Of a stretch of DNA of 64,000 nt, positions 1 to 11,583 are shown one piece after another. Each line of letters opens with the position of its first letter. The stretch's first letter is position 1. The notes below the pieces were generated by a model. That model was given only the letters and a program-made list of their open reading frames with translations. It was not told the DNA's origin and did no database searches. This stretch comes from Zychaea mexicana (taxonomy: Eukaryota > Mucoromycota > Mucoromycetes > Mucorales > Lichtheimiaceae). The stretch spans positions 44,987 to 108,986 of the forward strand of contig NW_026516798.1 of NCBI RefSeq assembly GCF_025766255.1, given 5' to 3'. Both the position numbers and the translations under genes were made by a program.

Positions 1-574
1 CGTTGCTACTCACGCATCTAATATGTTGGCCAAGAACTAAAAGAAAGCATGTGCTCTGGTAGCCAAGCTGAAGTTATAACTTATAACTAATCTACACTAT
101 ACTCCTGATCAGATTGTAGTATTTCGATATGGATAGCCCCTCCCCATTTTTCTTATTTTAAATTCTACATATAAAATACTTTATAAATCTTTTTGCTGCA
201 CCTATAAACGGAAAGTAACATGTTTACTAGTTTCTGATTTTATGCTACCGTGTTTAAGAAAACTGTCAGAAATCATTGATGAGACCGTATAGCTGAAGTT
301 CGAAACTTTTCAAATTAAACATCACAAACTACGTGTAGTAAAATATCTTTATGTAGTCAATAGATGTTTACCAAAGTATTGTATACTGACTAATTGTCTA
401 TACGTCATTCATGTTCATACGGCTTGCTATTCATATTCTTTACATCAACTGACAAAGGAAGCTTCACAAACATCAACACCATCATTGTATCGGATGTAGA
501 CATTGAAAAGTGTAAATCAGTACGACGACGTACAAACAACTTTCGCTACACATGGTAGCTGCTCGTTCGACAGG

Positions 575-714
575 TCAGCCATTCTCGATCTTCAAATACT
601 GTATGTAGCCTTGACGTTCAAGTGCCTGAGCGACTAAGCCTTGGTAAAAACCGCTCGTCATCCGGACACGCGATTGTCGAACGTTTCTGTTGTTGATTAA
701 AGCTCGCCGTCTGA
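575..714 (-). CDS. Possible terminal exon of an unknown protein
   Basis: A minus-strand reading frame of about 45 codons runs from a plausible acceptor (tgatag, ending at 715) to a TGA at 575-577. It reads ...RVRMTSGFYQGLVAQALE... and ends GYIQYLKIENG. The amino-acid mix looks like real coding sequence. I could not join it in phase to an upstream exon: the best donor, near 830, is in the wrong phase. No family is recognised. It could be the tail of a gene or a remnant. Confidence 0.2.
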
Positions 715-1160
715 CTATCAGCGTATAATGCCAAGTATAAAAAAATGGTTACCCTTTAAAGCAATGATGTTTCAATTTTGTTTATTCATACAAATTCTGC
801 TGCATATTAGTTCGGCTGCAGCTCACCTTAAAAAGTAGAGCTTCGTAGACCACGTGTTACTTGTTCGCACAAAAGGGACATTTATAAGAGATGGAATAGT
901 ATTAGCAGCAAGTTTTTGTCTCAATCATTGTAGTAACAAACGTTTAAAAAACCATGCAAGCGCCTTTTGTTACGGTCAAGGATGTAGCTAGCCATGTAGA
1001 CTGTCGTAGTAGAGACACAAATAATATGCCTAACATCATCATTGTTTATTTTGAAAACTCTACACATGCACAAGTACAGTCAAATGGGAACTTCTCTTCT
1101 CTTATCCTGGTGCTGCCTGTTAGTTTACTTCTCTATTTCCGGTGGAGAGCCCCTTTACCA

Positions 1161-1595
1161 TCATGCCGCGCATCCCAATCCAAGCTTAAGCTGCACAACG
1201 CTTCTTTTTTTTACGGCGAACATTTCTGCATTCGCAGCTGTTCTATGAAAGTCGCTTGTTTCCCACAAACAATTGACAAGGTTTAATCTGAAAGGTTCGT
1301 TTTTCATTACATATACATAGTTCATTGTGTCTCCGGTACATAGGACTGCATCGCAGGCAGTACAGCTTTTCAAGTATGTATGTGTCACAAGCTTACAGGG
1401 GTGCATGGTAAAGCATCTGGTGAAACGCTGTGACGTGAGCAATCGAGGGCTGCTCCTGGTTGCATACTTGTATAAAGTGTCAAAATGTTGCTGATCACTT
1501 CTGGTCGGAGACTGCAGCTGGGGTTGCCCCCGTTGGTCGACTACATCCCTTTTTTCCTCAATGGTGAGGCTCCCGCCATTTCGTTTTCCAAGCAT
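1161..1595 (-). CDS. Hypothetical cysteine-containing ORF
   Basis: A 144-codon open frame starts at an ATG at 1595. It could be read through (a C-x2-C pair, CTACDAVLC, lies in the middle). It could also be spliced at a GTATGC donor near 1455 and a GTAAGC donor near 1400, which gives a different Cys-rich tail (LYCLRC, then CICNEK). Neither version matches a family I can name with confidence. Codon content is only mildly convincing, so this may be chance or a remnant. Confidence 0.2.
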   Translation of the reverse strand: MLGKRNGGSLTIEEKRDVVDQRGQPQLQSPTRSDQQHFDTLYKYATRSSPRLLTSQRFTRCFTMHPCKLVTHTYLKSCTACDAVLCTGDTMNYVYVMKNEPFRLNLVNCLWETSDFHRTAANAEMFAVKKRSVVQLKLGLGCAA

Positions 1596-2439
1596 AACAC
1601 CTAGACCCAGGGATTGAGATGCGCAAGTCGTTTATCTTATATATTTCAGTAAAGCAACTTTGGACGACTTTATTAATTGTTACGCTTCCCTACATAAATA
1701 TGATATACGCAAAGCGTGGGAGGATTAAAAAAAGAAGAACATTTGTTACCAAGTTACAGAGGTCCCTTATTGTTTTCTCCTCTGATAAATTCAATCCCTC
1801 TCTTTTCTACAATGTTCAGTCGTCTAAACCCAGATATGGTACGGCATAATTTCAATACATCTCTTATTTTACTTTTAATCCTTGTGGAGGGGGGCTGAAC
1901 GCTATCGAGGTATTATCTTACAAAGAAAATATACAGTATGCGCTTTATAATCACCGTCTATCAATCGTTTCATTATATACAGGAAAACGCCAGCGAGGAT
2001 ATCATGCACATCCACTGCAACAAACAAATACACTCGGCTACTTATTTCATACCCAAGTTACTCAAATTACAAGGCAAAATAACCAATGTTGGCAATGAAG
2101 GCGCCATCATGCATTAAATTATATTTGCTTGTACTTGTTTGATTGATAGTTTAACTAATACTGTACAATGTAACTTATATAGTGTGGAATAAATATTTAA
2201 TCTGACCTTTTAAAAATTGTGGTAAAAATTGCGAAAAAAGCATCATTCTATGCCGAAACTAATTGCAGGTGTACAGACCACTCTATTATGTACGTGATTA
2301 CTAAACCAACAACGAGGAAAAATAAAGATTTTCATAGAAGCTACTTACATTGAAGGAACCTTGTCCTTTCAAATAAATTATAAACAAATTGCAGATACTT
2401 TACAGATCTCATTCAGTGATCTTCCGTTATTGCATGTTT

Positions 2440-2874
2440 CTAGAGTATATCCTCTTCTAAAAAATATCGATCATTTAATCTTTTATTGGTTGGAGACGTT
2501 GCTCCATAGACGAGAAGTGATCGGAAATGATCGTTCATTACCGGCAAGCATATTCTTTCTACGTACCTAGTCGCCTTCCAGATGCTGCCAAAATTTATTT
2601 TTTGCTGGCCATCATAAGCAAATAATGAGGGTGAATACAAGCTGAAAGAATTTCTTTGCTTATAAGTCTCGTCGCTAGTCGGCGAGCCTCTTTTTCGTAT
2701 CCCCCTGGTTTTTCCAAGTTGGTTTTGACGCAGGGAGTTACTGTAAGACTTGATTGTTTGGTTTGCTTTCTGTGCATGACACGTAATGGCCACGCCTTTG
2801 TGCAAATATTTACATAAGGATATGATGCATACGATGCTATGTAGCTTCCACAAGCTGCTTGGTGACACCATCAC
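2440..2874 (-). CDS. Hypothetical ORF, 144 codons
   Basis: An uninterrupted minus-strand frame. The second half (INFGSIWKATRYVERICLPV...) looks more protein-like than the first. There is an internal GTACGT donor-like site after the codons for KATR, so part of it may be intron. No homologue or domain is recognised. The flanks (1900-2400 and 2900-3350) are AT-rich and show nothing I can support. Confidence 0.2.
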   Translation of the reverse strand: MMVSPSSLWKLHSIVCIISLCKYLHKGVAITCHAQKANQTIKSYSNSLRQNQLGKTRGIRKRGSPTSDETYKQRNSFSLYSPSLFAYDGQQKINFGSIWKATRYVERICLPVMNDHFRSLLVYGATSPTNKRLNDRYFLEEDIL

Positions 2875-3353
2875 GAGGGCATCCTTATAAGTCAGTTTGA
2901 TCTTTCGTATGCTACTGTGTTGGGCTCGTTTGTCGGTAATAAATGAGCTACATGGCTTTATGTAGTTTATGCAAAGAACAACTTATACAGATGAATATTT
3001 ACATTGATGAAGTTTTTTTTGTTGCTTAAGTTAATATGAAAGACTAAATGATGTGCCGTTTGGAACATGTTCGATGAACTAATTTAATATTGTAGGATAG
3101 TATTAAGGCCACTGACAAGCAAAGAAACTGGTATTTTATACCGAGCTCACAAGTGCTTCTGGCAGGTTTTTTGCTATACTGCATGTTAGGAGGTCGAAGG
3201 ACGCACAAAAACGGGTGATTTTGTCCAGTGGATTGCTACACAAGAAGAATTGCCTGTGCAACCTTGAATGTCATTAAACTTCGTTCCTGTTGTATGTAAT
3301 ACAAAGTATACACATTAATATATGCACATGTCAATGAATGTTGCAAAACGCTA

Positions 3354-3380
3354 TGGTGGGAGTCAGCTTGAAGGGAGTTT
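3354..3380 (+). repeat. Left terminal inverted repeat of the Tc1/mariner element
   Basis: 27 bp, identical to the reverse complement of 5812-5838. Preceded by TA. Confidence 0.95.
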
Positions 3381-3431
3381 TTTTGCAAAAATTATTTCAA
3401 ATTCAAATACCGCTAGGGTAGTACAAAAAAT

Positions 3432-5513
3432 TTATTCAGGAAAATCAGAGAAGTCAAGGGTTGGAGGTAAGGTGCGATGGCTTTTGTATTTTTTGGCAGC
3501 CCACTCAGCATGCTTAAAATCGAGATCCCTGCTGTAAATTTCAATGAATCTCCAGGCACGCTTTTCATAATGAATTATGTGTTGTATAATGATTCGTTGA
3601 GGAAGCTGGTGGACGCGTTCTTGAAGGGATTTGAAGGAATAATCACATTCTTGTCTAGTAATTCTCTTCATCTCTGCCCACACTCTTTCGATCCAGTTAC
3701 ACTCACAATGAAACTTTGGATATTTCTCAAAGATCATGTGGTGTTTGAAGCAGATCTCCTCCAAAAGGGACTTTTGTGCTTGGAAGTCTGGTTGACTTGA
3801 CATAAGGTGCACTGCACAGCAATTACCAGAGTTTTCGCGTTGACAATAGCGAATCAAACCTTCAGCTGGCCAAAACCCTCTCTCCTTGATAACAGCGCTT
3901 AGCCCACGGGGAACACCAGCATCATCAACCATACGCTGAACGACCCATTGACCATCAGGTCCGATATAGCCACCGTTACGGGAAACGATTTGCTTTCCTG
4001 CTGGACCCATATTCATTCTATAGGCATTGAGAGCATCATCCGGCATCGCAGAGTGATTAGAGCTTTGGTCAAAGCAGAAGACGCCAATGCAGTCACCGTG
4101 AAGCACTTTGAATTTCTCGATGGCTGATTCAAGCTGCTTCGCCATATGCTCTTTTTTCCAGTACCCGTCTTTTTGGGCACCAGGAATAATTGTTTCGCAA
4201 CAAAATAAGCCGTGGCACGAGCATCCAAACGCGCTGAGCATTATTGCTCGACCTTGACCTTTCTTACGAATGATGCTTTCGTCTGTTGCAAGATACAAAT
4301 TGCGTTTGCTGTCGTTCGAGTAGAAGTACGTCTCGTCGTGAGTAACAAGGACTTTTCTGCGGTCCTATATAATTCATAACAAAGCATTCGTTGTAAGAGC
4401 ATTTATAGATTGTTTCCCTATCAAATGTACCCAAATTTGCATCGCCAGTGCCTCTGGCTCGTCGTCATTATCGTAGGAAAGCATGAGCTTACGATGCTCA
4501 AGCATTCTTTTCGACCACTCCTTCCGATATTCAACAACGTCTTGACGTTCGTGACCGTCAATGTAAACGCCTTGTGCTTGACTATCACGCAGCATAAATC
4601 CCCATTTCTTCAGGTACCGTCTGACAGTGGATTCTGAAATCATGGTTTCAAGGCGGTGCTCAGGGTTGCATTCGTCAACAACAAGCTTTTCTTGAATGAA
4701 CTCCTGGAGTCCGCGGACCGTTCTCTCCTCAGGCTTGAGAGAGCGAATGAACTCTAAGCACCTCGATTTAAGGTGCTCATCAGTAAGCATACATGCTGTC
4801 TTAATGTATGCACCTCGTTTCGACGGAACAAGCGACTTATTGACGAGGTACTCGTTGGCCCATTCGCGAATTCGTTGAGCAAAGCGTTTACCGCGTTTCC
4901 AAGTTCCTTCACTCAGTTGCAAAGACGCATCAACCTTGCCAGTGCCATTTAACACCTTCGTGAAGAAGTCGTACAGAGTGCCAAGACGGGCTCTTTGCAG
5001 CTGGTCGACGTCAGGCGTTTTCTTGTATGGATCGGCGTACTTTTGTAAGGCTAAAGCAGCCTCCTCCATGGTAAAGCGCTCTTGCTGCTTTTTCGCTTCC
5101 TTAGCTCTTTTCAATTCGATTTTCTGAAATCCAAAAGCTTCTTCGATGCGCTGAGAGCCTGCTGCCTTTTCTCGCTCCTTTCGTTCTTTACTCGCAATAG
5201 TACGTGGATCATTCTTATGATAGAGGGTGCCACGCCCTTTTTTATCAGCACCTTCGCTCCAGACAAGGAAACCACTGGATACCTGATTGGTGACTCTGAC
5301 GAGTTCTTCTTCGGTGAAGTCAGAATAGTCTTCACCAATGATTTCTTCGTCGCTGATATCTTCATCGCTGACGTGGGCTACTTCGTCAGAGGCAGGCGCA
5401 GGCTGCTCCTCACGCGTTTCAACGCGTTCTTCTGTTTCGCGCTGTAACTTCGCTTTTTTGCCGTTGTAGTAGTTGGCTTTTCCCTTGAGGGATCTTTTGC
5501 TTGGTTTAGGCAT
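3432..5513 (-). CDS. Tc1/mariner (IS630)-family DDE transposase, one intron
   Basis: Cut-and-paste transposase of the surrounding element. Exons on the minus strand are 5513-4431 and 4364-3432, with a 66-nt GT-AG intron. The product is 671 residues. The first Met of MPKPSKRSLKG was preferred as start; an in-frame ATG lies 35 codons upstream. The N-terminal half is highly charged and should contain the helix-turn-helix DNA-binding part (residues about 200-350). The catalytic core shows all three acidic residues: Asp371 in VTHDETYFY, Asp460 in VFCFDQSSNH and Glu587 in CNWIERVWAEMK. The intron sits just before the first catalytic Asp, so removing it is essential for activity. The frame is unbroken. 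Mobility itself is inferred. Confidence 0.92.
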
Positions 5514-5811
5514 GTTGAATTGCAATGGAGTTGTGATGGGAAGTAATGGTTCGATAGTAAATGGAAGAAGTGCTAATTGCGTTAGTTCAAAGCGAAATGG
5601 TGTAGACTTTGAACGCAAAAAACGATTGTATCCCAGCCAAATAGGGCCAAATACGGAAACTTTGAGGTGTTATTGCGCAGCGACAAATGGCTCAATCAAA
5701 ATAAAATTTAGCACACCGTGTTCCTCTCATCGAAAGCTGTCGATTGCGCTATATTTCGTGGCATTTGCAGGTGATGGGAAATTTCTATAAAGGTTGAAAA
5801 TTGGGTCTCAG

Positions 5812-5838
5812 AAACTCCCTTCAAGCTGACTCCCACCA
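5812..5838 (-). repeat. Right terminal inverted repeat of the Tc1/mariner element
   Basis: 27 bp, identical to the reverse complement of 3354-3380. Followed by TA. Confidence 0.95.
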
Positions 5839-6236
5839 TATACTAAAACAATATTGTATCTTTTTTTAATTCAGAACTGTTTTTGGTAAGGAGATTGATG
5901 TGAGCCGGGCTATTATTCATTTCCAGTTGTGCTACATTAAATACTTCGTTTTAGCAATGCAATACACGTCCTTACACACGGGAAGGATGACAGCGCCCAT
6001 ATATGTAAATTTTATTCGGCTCGATAAATGCTCATATGACATTGTATTTTTTGGAGATATGCTAATGCCCGGCTTGCTGGAAGGGTTGATGGTACGTGCG
6101 TGCAGTAAGTAAAGGTATTAAGAATGAGGAAGTTAGCATAACATTCGGCGGAAAAATTAAAGCATTTTGTGGTCCGATATAGGTTTACACTTTTTTTTTT
6201 TTTTTTTTCGCGAAACACAAAAAACACACTAACACA
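5839..6236. other. Intergenic stretch upstream of POP4
   Basis: No gene recognised. A run of about 19 T (6190-6208) lies 30 bp before the POP4 start and may be a promoter poly(dT) tract. Confidence 0.5.
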
Positions 6237-7189
6237 ATGGAACAGCGTAAGGATTCCGTGATCTCTCAGGTAGATCTCACATAGTTAACCGTGCTATTCA
6301 ATGCAGGAGAGAATCTATATTTGCCCTTAAGCGGAAAGAAGAAATCGACAGATGATCAGGTAAAAGTGTTTCTATGTGAGCAATCTTGTGTGGCTGCTGA
6401 ATTAAGGCATGACCAACAGTTTGATCAACCTCTGTTATCCGACTTAGGGTGTAACGAGAGGCCTTGTTCAAGATTATCTCCACAGCAATGCATCGACCGA
6501 CAAAGTGATAAACGAAATGAAGGTTGTGCATCTCGATGCCACGGAAACGATACCGAAACACGATCCTGCAAAGAAGCGAGGCAAGCGGCTTACTGCATCA
6601 GAAAAGCGCGCGATGCGGATATACGACATACCGAAAAAGGGGGTCAAGTACGCGCACTTTGAGCCGCTGCACAATTTATGGCAAGGGTATATGAAGGAGC
6701 TCTATGGCCAGGGTCAGAATCCATCGCAGTTTGCACAGAAGTTGCTGAAGGCGGACTTCCATGGCGCCATTATTAAAGGTGCTTGCTCTACATGGAAACG
6801 ACAGATTGCAACTTATATATAATTCGATGGTTACTGACATGCTTGTTGGGGGGTGGGTTTCCATAGTGACGAAGAGCAACAACCCGCTGCTGGTGGGCTC
6901 TGCAGGCATTGTTGTTCAAGAAACACAAAACCTGTTCAAGATAATAACACAGGAGGATCGCCTCAAATGTGAGGATCCTTTCGATCTTGGTTCAGAAGGG
7001 TGCTGATGATATGGATTGCTGCTAATATAAGAAACATGTATATTAGCTATACCGAAGGGCAAGACTGTGTTCCAAGTGGAGTTGGATGCGTGTGCATGTA
7101 CATTGACGTTGTATGGACAGCAGCTGCTGACCCGGTCCGCCGAACGAGCAGCGAAGAAGTTCAAAGCTAAACCGACGATTGATCTATAG
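6237..7189 (+). CDS. POP4: Ribonuclease P/MRP protein subunit POP4 (Rpp29)
   Basis: Core protein of RNase P and RNase MRP, which process precursor tRNA and rRNA in the nucleus and nucleolus. Exons are 6237-6246, 6307-6359, 6448-6778, 6867-6968 and 7047-7189, giving 212 residues in phase throughout. Family landmarks, in order, are RLTASEKRAMRIYDIPKKG, then KLLKADFHGAIIKVTKS, then GIVVQETQNLFKIITQEDRL, and the C-terminal RSAERAAKKFKAKPTIDL. These match the Rpp29 barrel fold and its almost invariant C-terminus. The first coding exon is only 10 nt (ATGGAACAGC) before a strong GTAAGG donor. The length is close to human Rpp29 (220 residues). The assignment is firm; the N-terminal 25 residues are the least certain part. 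Confidence 0.92.
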
Positions 7190-7651
7190 GAAATATTGCT
7201 GAAGAAGAAGCAAGAAGGGGATTCTAGCCCTTGTGCATCCTCTCGAAAGGCGCTTGCAAAACATGATGACCAATGTTGTCGGGGGATGGATGGGTTGGTT
7301 GGGTGCATGCAGTAAATCATTGAGGGAATTTCTGGATGTGCGCTGCAGAGCATGCGCCCTGCCTGCCTATTTTGTATCGGCGGGTTTGATTTCCGTAGCA
7401 CGGACGCTTTCCTAGCAGTTTCACAAACATGGATTAAAGCCTATTCTAAGCTCTAACCTCCAAATACATAATAGCAACTTTTTTTTCCCTCTTCTTCAAT
7501 AACTCTTGTTCGTACTCCCTTCCTTTCCTTTCCTTTTTCCCCCTCTTCTTCTTCTTTTATCATCCTTGCTTTTATCGCCATACCCTCACGCTCGTTCCTT
7601 TCCTTTCATCTATTCGACCAACGACCTCCGCAATAAAGTGCCAACTCAGTC
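7190..7651 (+). promoter_or_regulatory. Pyrimidine-rich region before the RhoGAP gene
   Basis: Between the POP4 stop and the next ATG the plus strand becomes strongly C/T-rich (about 7480-7570, repeated CTTCTT and TTTCC blocks). This is a common feature of fungal core promoters and 5' leaders. No coding signal was found. Confidence 0.4.
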
Positions 7652-10600
7652 ATGGCTTCAGTGAACGATCAGCAACCTCCTGTTTGCATTGGCTGTAGAA
7701 ACTTCATCGAGGAAGGATCCGTGATTGCATTTGGAGATGCCCTTTTTCATTTGGACTGGTAGGGGTGGTGTTTTGGCTCTTTTGTTTATTATTTACTATA
7801 GCCGCGTCTTTGCCACATCAAGGATTGCTTACAGGAGCGCCGGCGATCAATCTTATTTATTAGCTTTAACTGTGCAAAGTGCGCGCTCCCTGTCGACTGC
7901 AACTCGAAACTGCTCCTGCTCACCGATGGACGACCGGTGTGCGAGCACTGCTCATATGTTTGCGTAGCGTGCAAGCAATCCATTAGGGACGAAGCCGTCA
8001 TGACCGGTAACACGAGCAAAAAGAGAGGAACAGAGCTCTCAGAGGAACAGGCGGCGGGGTGTGACCATAAATGTTTGATGAGACAAGGTTTGATTAAACG
8101 TGCAACTCTATAAATAGGGGATGAGGCCTACCATGCCAATTGTTTCAGATGCGTATTATGCAAGAAGAAGATCGACGATCTTGTATTCACCCAAACAAGC
8201 AAGGTTAGCTTCAGCTCGAAAGGGGGGGAGGAGGCGAGCTTATAGCCGTTGATTGGCAGCATATTTAATTACTCTTTTCCAATTTTTCAGGGCATCTATT
8301 GCACACCATGTCACGAGCAACGCAAAGCAGAACGACAACGCAGACGAGGCGACCGAGAAAAGCGCAGCCATAACAAACCGTCTACTTCGCCCAAGGCAGC
8401 AACACCTGTACCATCACAACAACAGCAACCAGCGTCTTCCCGCACGAGCCGTCTTCTTGATCCTGATTTAGCGTCCGATTACATGCGTCTTCAGCAGGCA
8501 TTGGCACGGCCAAACGGCAGCAATAATCAGCCTGAAGTCCGCTCTTCCTCTTCCTCCACAACGCGCTCTTCGCTCGACCGTCCACCCACCCCTACACGCT
8601 CTCGTAGCAGTTCTGTCGACGCTTTATCCAATAGCGCCGGCAAGTCTACAACTACTCGTCCAATGCCACCGTCTCGAAAGCCGCCTGCTACACCCCCACG
8701 CTCATCCTCATCCAACGCCAGCTCACCAGCCACCCCTATCAACAAAAAACGTCTATCATCCATACCCTCAGCCAACAACTCGGCCGACTCGCTCCCTGAA
8801 GTTACCCCAAGCGCCTCTTCCAACAACATATACCTCTTGAACGACGGCAGCGTTTCCAAGGGCAATCTATCTGTAGAAAGCACTTCGGCATTACCCAATG
8901 TGCCCTCCCTTAATCTAACATTCTTCGATAATGAGTCATCCGATTTACTTAATCTAACAAAAAGTCTTGGCGCCAACTTGACTGTGAGTTCAAGTCCCTC
9001 CTCGTCAGCCAGTACACATCAAAAGAAGCCGGCCAAACAAGGCGGGAAATCAGCAGTATCAAAACTCACCAAGGCAACCGAACTTTTGACTTCATCGCTG
9101 CGGCACTCACCACCTCTCACCTCATCCAAGTCTTCCTCAGCTTCATCTTCTGCCACGACATGGACGGATTTTCCACAGCCGCCTACCAACACCGTCAAAC
9201 CAAGCGATAGTCTGTTATCTGTTTCATCCTTTGACCTGGACTCTGACCATATCCCAACGGATCGAGCTTCGGTGGAGAAGCTCAGGGCTGAGTTAAAGGC
9301 AGCTAACAGTAAAGTCGTTGAGCTTAACAACAACTTGAACAAAATTAAAGCAAGTCTATAATTTCCCGTGTAACAGCGTACAAAAAACACTAACCAGGAA
9401 CGCAATTCCTAATAGGAAGCCAGCAAACGAGCGCTAGACGAGTTTGCACGTGCCAAGGACGATTTCAGCAAAGAAGCCAATGTACGCCAGCAGCACGAGT
9501 ATACAATCATGCAGTTTAGACATCATGTCAACACCCTCCAACAACAGCAGCAGGTCCCCGGTGCAGCAACAGCAGCCCAATATGCACCATTGTCGAACGA
9601 AGAGATCGAACGCGCTGCTAGGGTACGCGTAGAATTAGAGCGGACCTGCAAGGAGCTAAAGATCTATCGTGATACTTTATCCGAGGGCATTGCTAATATG
9701 GCTGACAAGCAAGCTGGTCTTGCCGGAAGGTAAAATAAAGCTCACCGTGCGAATTCCAATGGGAATTAAGGGGGACGGGGTTAGGGAGAGGTAAATTTGA
9801 CCGACATAATGTTTACTTACTATATTTAGCAGATCTATAGAAGAGCACCACAGAGCTCTAATAACGCAAGTTAAGTCTCTCACACGAGAACGCGATGCAT
9901 TGAAACAGGAAACTGAAAACCTCAGTCGAGTGCGTGACGAGGTTATCAATGAAATGGTCATCCTCAACACACAGAATGCCGAGCTCAACAGTATGAATAA
10001 CGATCTATCACGGCGGGTGACAGCTCGCGAACGAGAGGCTGCTGCAGTGATGGCCGGTACATCGTTTCTGTACCCAACCTCTTCTACATCCACCGAATCG
10101 CAATCGCCAGGTACCATGCAGCGCAAGTCCTCAGAAACTAGTGTGGACATCCCATCTATTGCGTCCCGTGATAGCTTTAATGGCACACAGGCACCCAAGT
10201 TGTTTAAAATGAAAAAAAGCCCGTTCAATCGCTTTGGCGGTGGCATGAAATCGAGCAAGACCGACCCAGCATTGTCGACATCCGCGGAGAGCAGCAGTGG
10301 ACCATACAATCTTCCCAATGCCAGCGTAAGCAGCCAAAGTCTGGCTGATTATTCTCGACGAGAGGCACGACAAAATTCAAAGCAGTCGCAAACAAGTATG
10401 CAGGGAGCCCATTCGTTCCAGCCAACACCGTTCCTGAGACCTGTCAAGTGCAGTGTTTGCTATGAAAAGATGTGGGGTCTTTCGGAATATCGCTGTCAAG
10501 GATGTGGCATGGCTTCCCATGGTAAATGTCTGAGTCACGTGCCATCCATGTGTTTTGCTTCTACGGCCAGCTCGTTGGAGTTGACGAGCCCAATGGAAAT

Positions 10601-11485
10601 GGAAACACCCAAAGCTTGTATGTGTTTATTCATGTGTGATAATGCTATATTCCATCTACAGCAAGCAAACTGACCGAGTGAACCTTTTATACTGTCTAGT
10701 GAGCATGTTTGGAGCCGATCTATGTTCACAGGCAGCGCAAGAAGGCCGAGACGTCCCGCTGGTCGTGGAAAAATGTATCGAGGCGGTCGAGAACAGAGGC
10801 ATGGACTATGAAGGCGTTTACCGTAAATCAGGCGGTGCCGCACAAATGCGAGCCATCCAAGTTGCCTTTGATCAAGGCGATGCTATTGATCTAAACAACG
10901 AGGACAAATATAATGATATCTGCGCTGTAACAAGCGTGCTCAAACACTATTTCCGACAACTCCCTAATCCACTACTTACTTACGAACAATACATGAATTT
11001 CATTAATGCTGTCTGTAAGTATTGTGGAATGTGATTATATTGTATTCCTCGCGCAATTCAGCGAACGACAAACTCATACGATATATTCATTATTATAGCT
11101 CTACCACTTGGCCCTGAAAAAGCAGACAAGTTCATTGAGCTATTATCCCAGCTACCCAAGGCAAATTACGATACCCTTAAAATGTTAATGGAACATCTTC
11201 AACGGTAACTTATTTTTAGAAACGGAGATATTAATCCCCCCCCACCACCAACGTACAGCAATGGATAACTAAACTAGAAACATGTTGACCGCTCAATTAT
11301 ATAGTGTGAGTCGAAATAGCCTAGAAAATCGAATGACGGTGAAGAACCTGTCACTCGTCTTTGCGCCCACACTGATGCGTGATAGAGATTCAGCGCGTGA
11401 TTTTATGGACATGAGCTATACCAACGCCACGATGGAATACTTGATCACATACGCTCATGAAGTGTTTATTGACGAAGGACGGTAG
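7652..11485 (+). CDS. LIM-C1-RhoGAP protein (Rga1/Rga2-like Rho GTPase-activating protein)
   Basis: Stimulates GTP hydrolysis by a Rho/Cdc42-type GTPase, and so is a polarity regulator. Exons: 7652-7758, 7864-8006, 8118-8203, 8291-9353, 9420-9729, 9833-10617, 10700-11014, 11099-11204, 11305-11485; 1031 residues. Two LIM zinc domains lie in residues 12-125 (C-x2-C, then H-x2-C-F-N-C; the second has CVLCKKK and YCTPC). A Ser/Pro-rich linker follows, then coiled coil (about 420-680), and a C1-type zinc domain near 763-812 (VKCSVCYEKMWG...CQGCGMASHGKC). The RhoGAP domain spans about 835-1025, with arginine finger Arg873 in YEGVYRKSGG and a late NLSLVFAPTLMR motif. LIM plus RhoGAP is the fungal Rga layout; the added C1 domain resembles a lipid-sensing module. 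The exon 4/5 junction (GTCTAT donor) is the weakest; the sum of exons is in phase. Confidence 0.9.
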
Positions 11486-11583
11486 AAAACTCTCGTATCC
11501 TTTAATCTGTTCTATTACGCAAACTGTGTACTTTTGTATTTAGTTATACTTTTGTAATTACATTCTATTTATTTATTATTACA

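Larger units (their letters stand above)
3354..5838 (-). mobile_element. Tc1/mariner-type DNA transposon, structurally complete (2485 bp)
   Basis: The element is bounded by perfect 27-bp terminal inverted repeats (3354-3380 and 5812-5838, starting TGGTGGGAGTCAGCTTGAAG). Each side is flanked by the dinucleotide TA (3352-3353 and 5839-5840), the target duplication expected for Tc1/mariner/IS630 elements. One spliced transposase gene with an intact DDE triad fills the interior on the minus strand. Perfect repeats plus an unbroken reading frame suggest recent insertion and possible autonomy. Confidence 0.93.

Noticed and set aside
8382..9405. Long minus-strand ORFs within the RhoGAP gene
   Set aside because: Antisense shadows of the Ser/Thr-rich linker; no splice partners or motifs.
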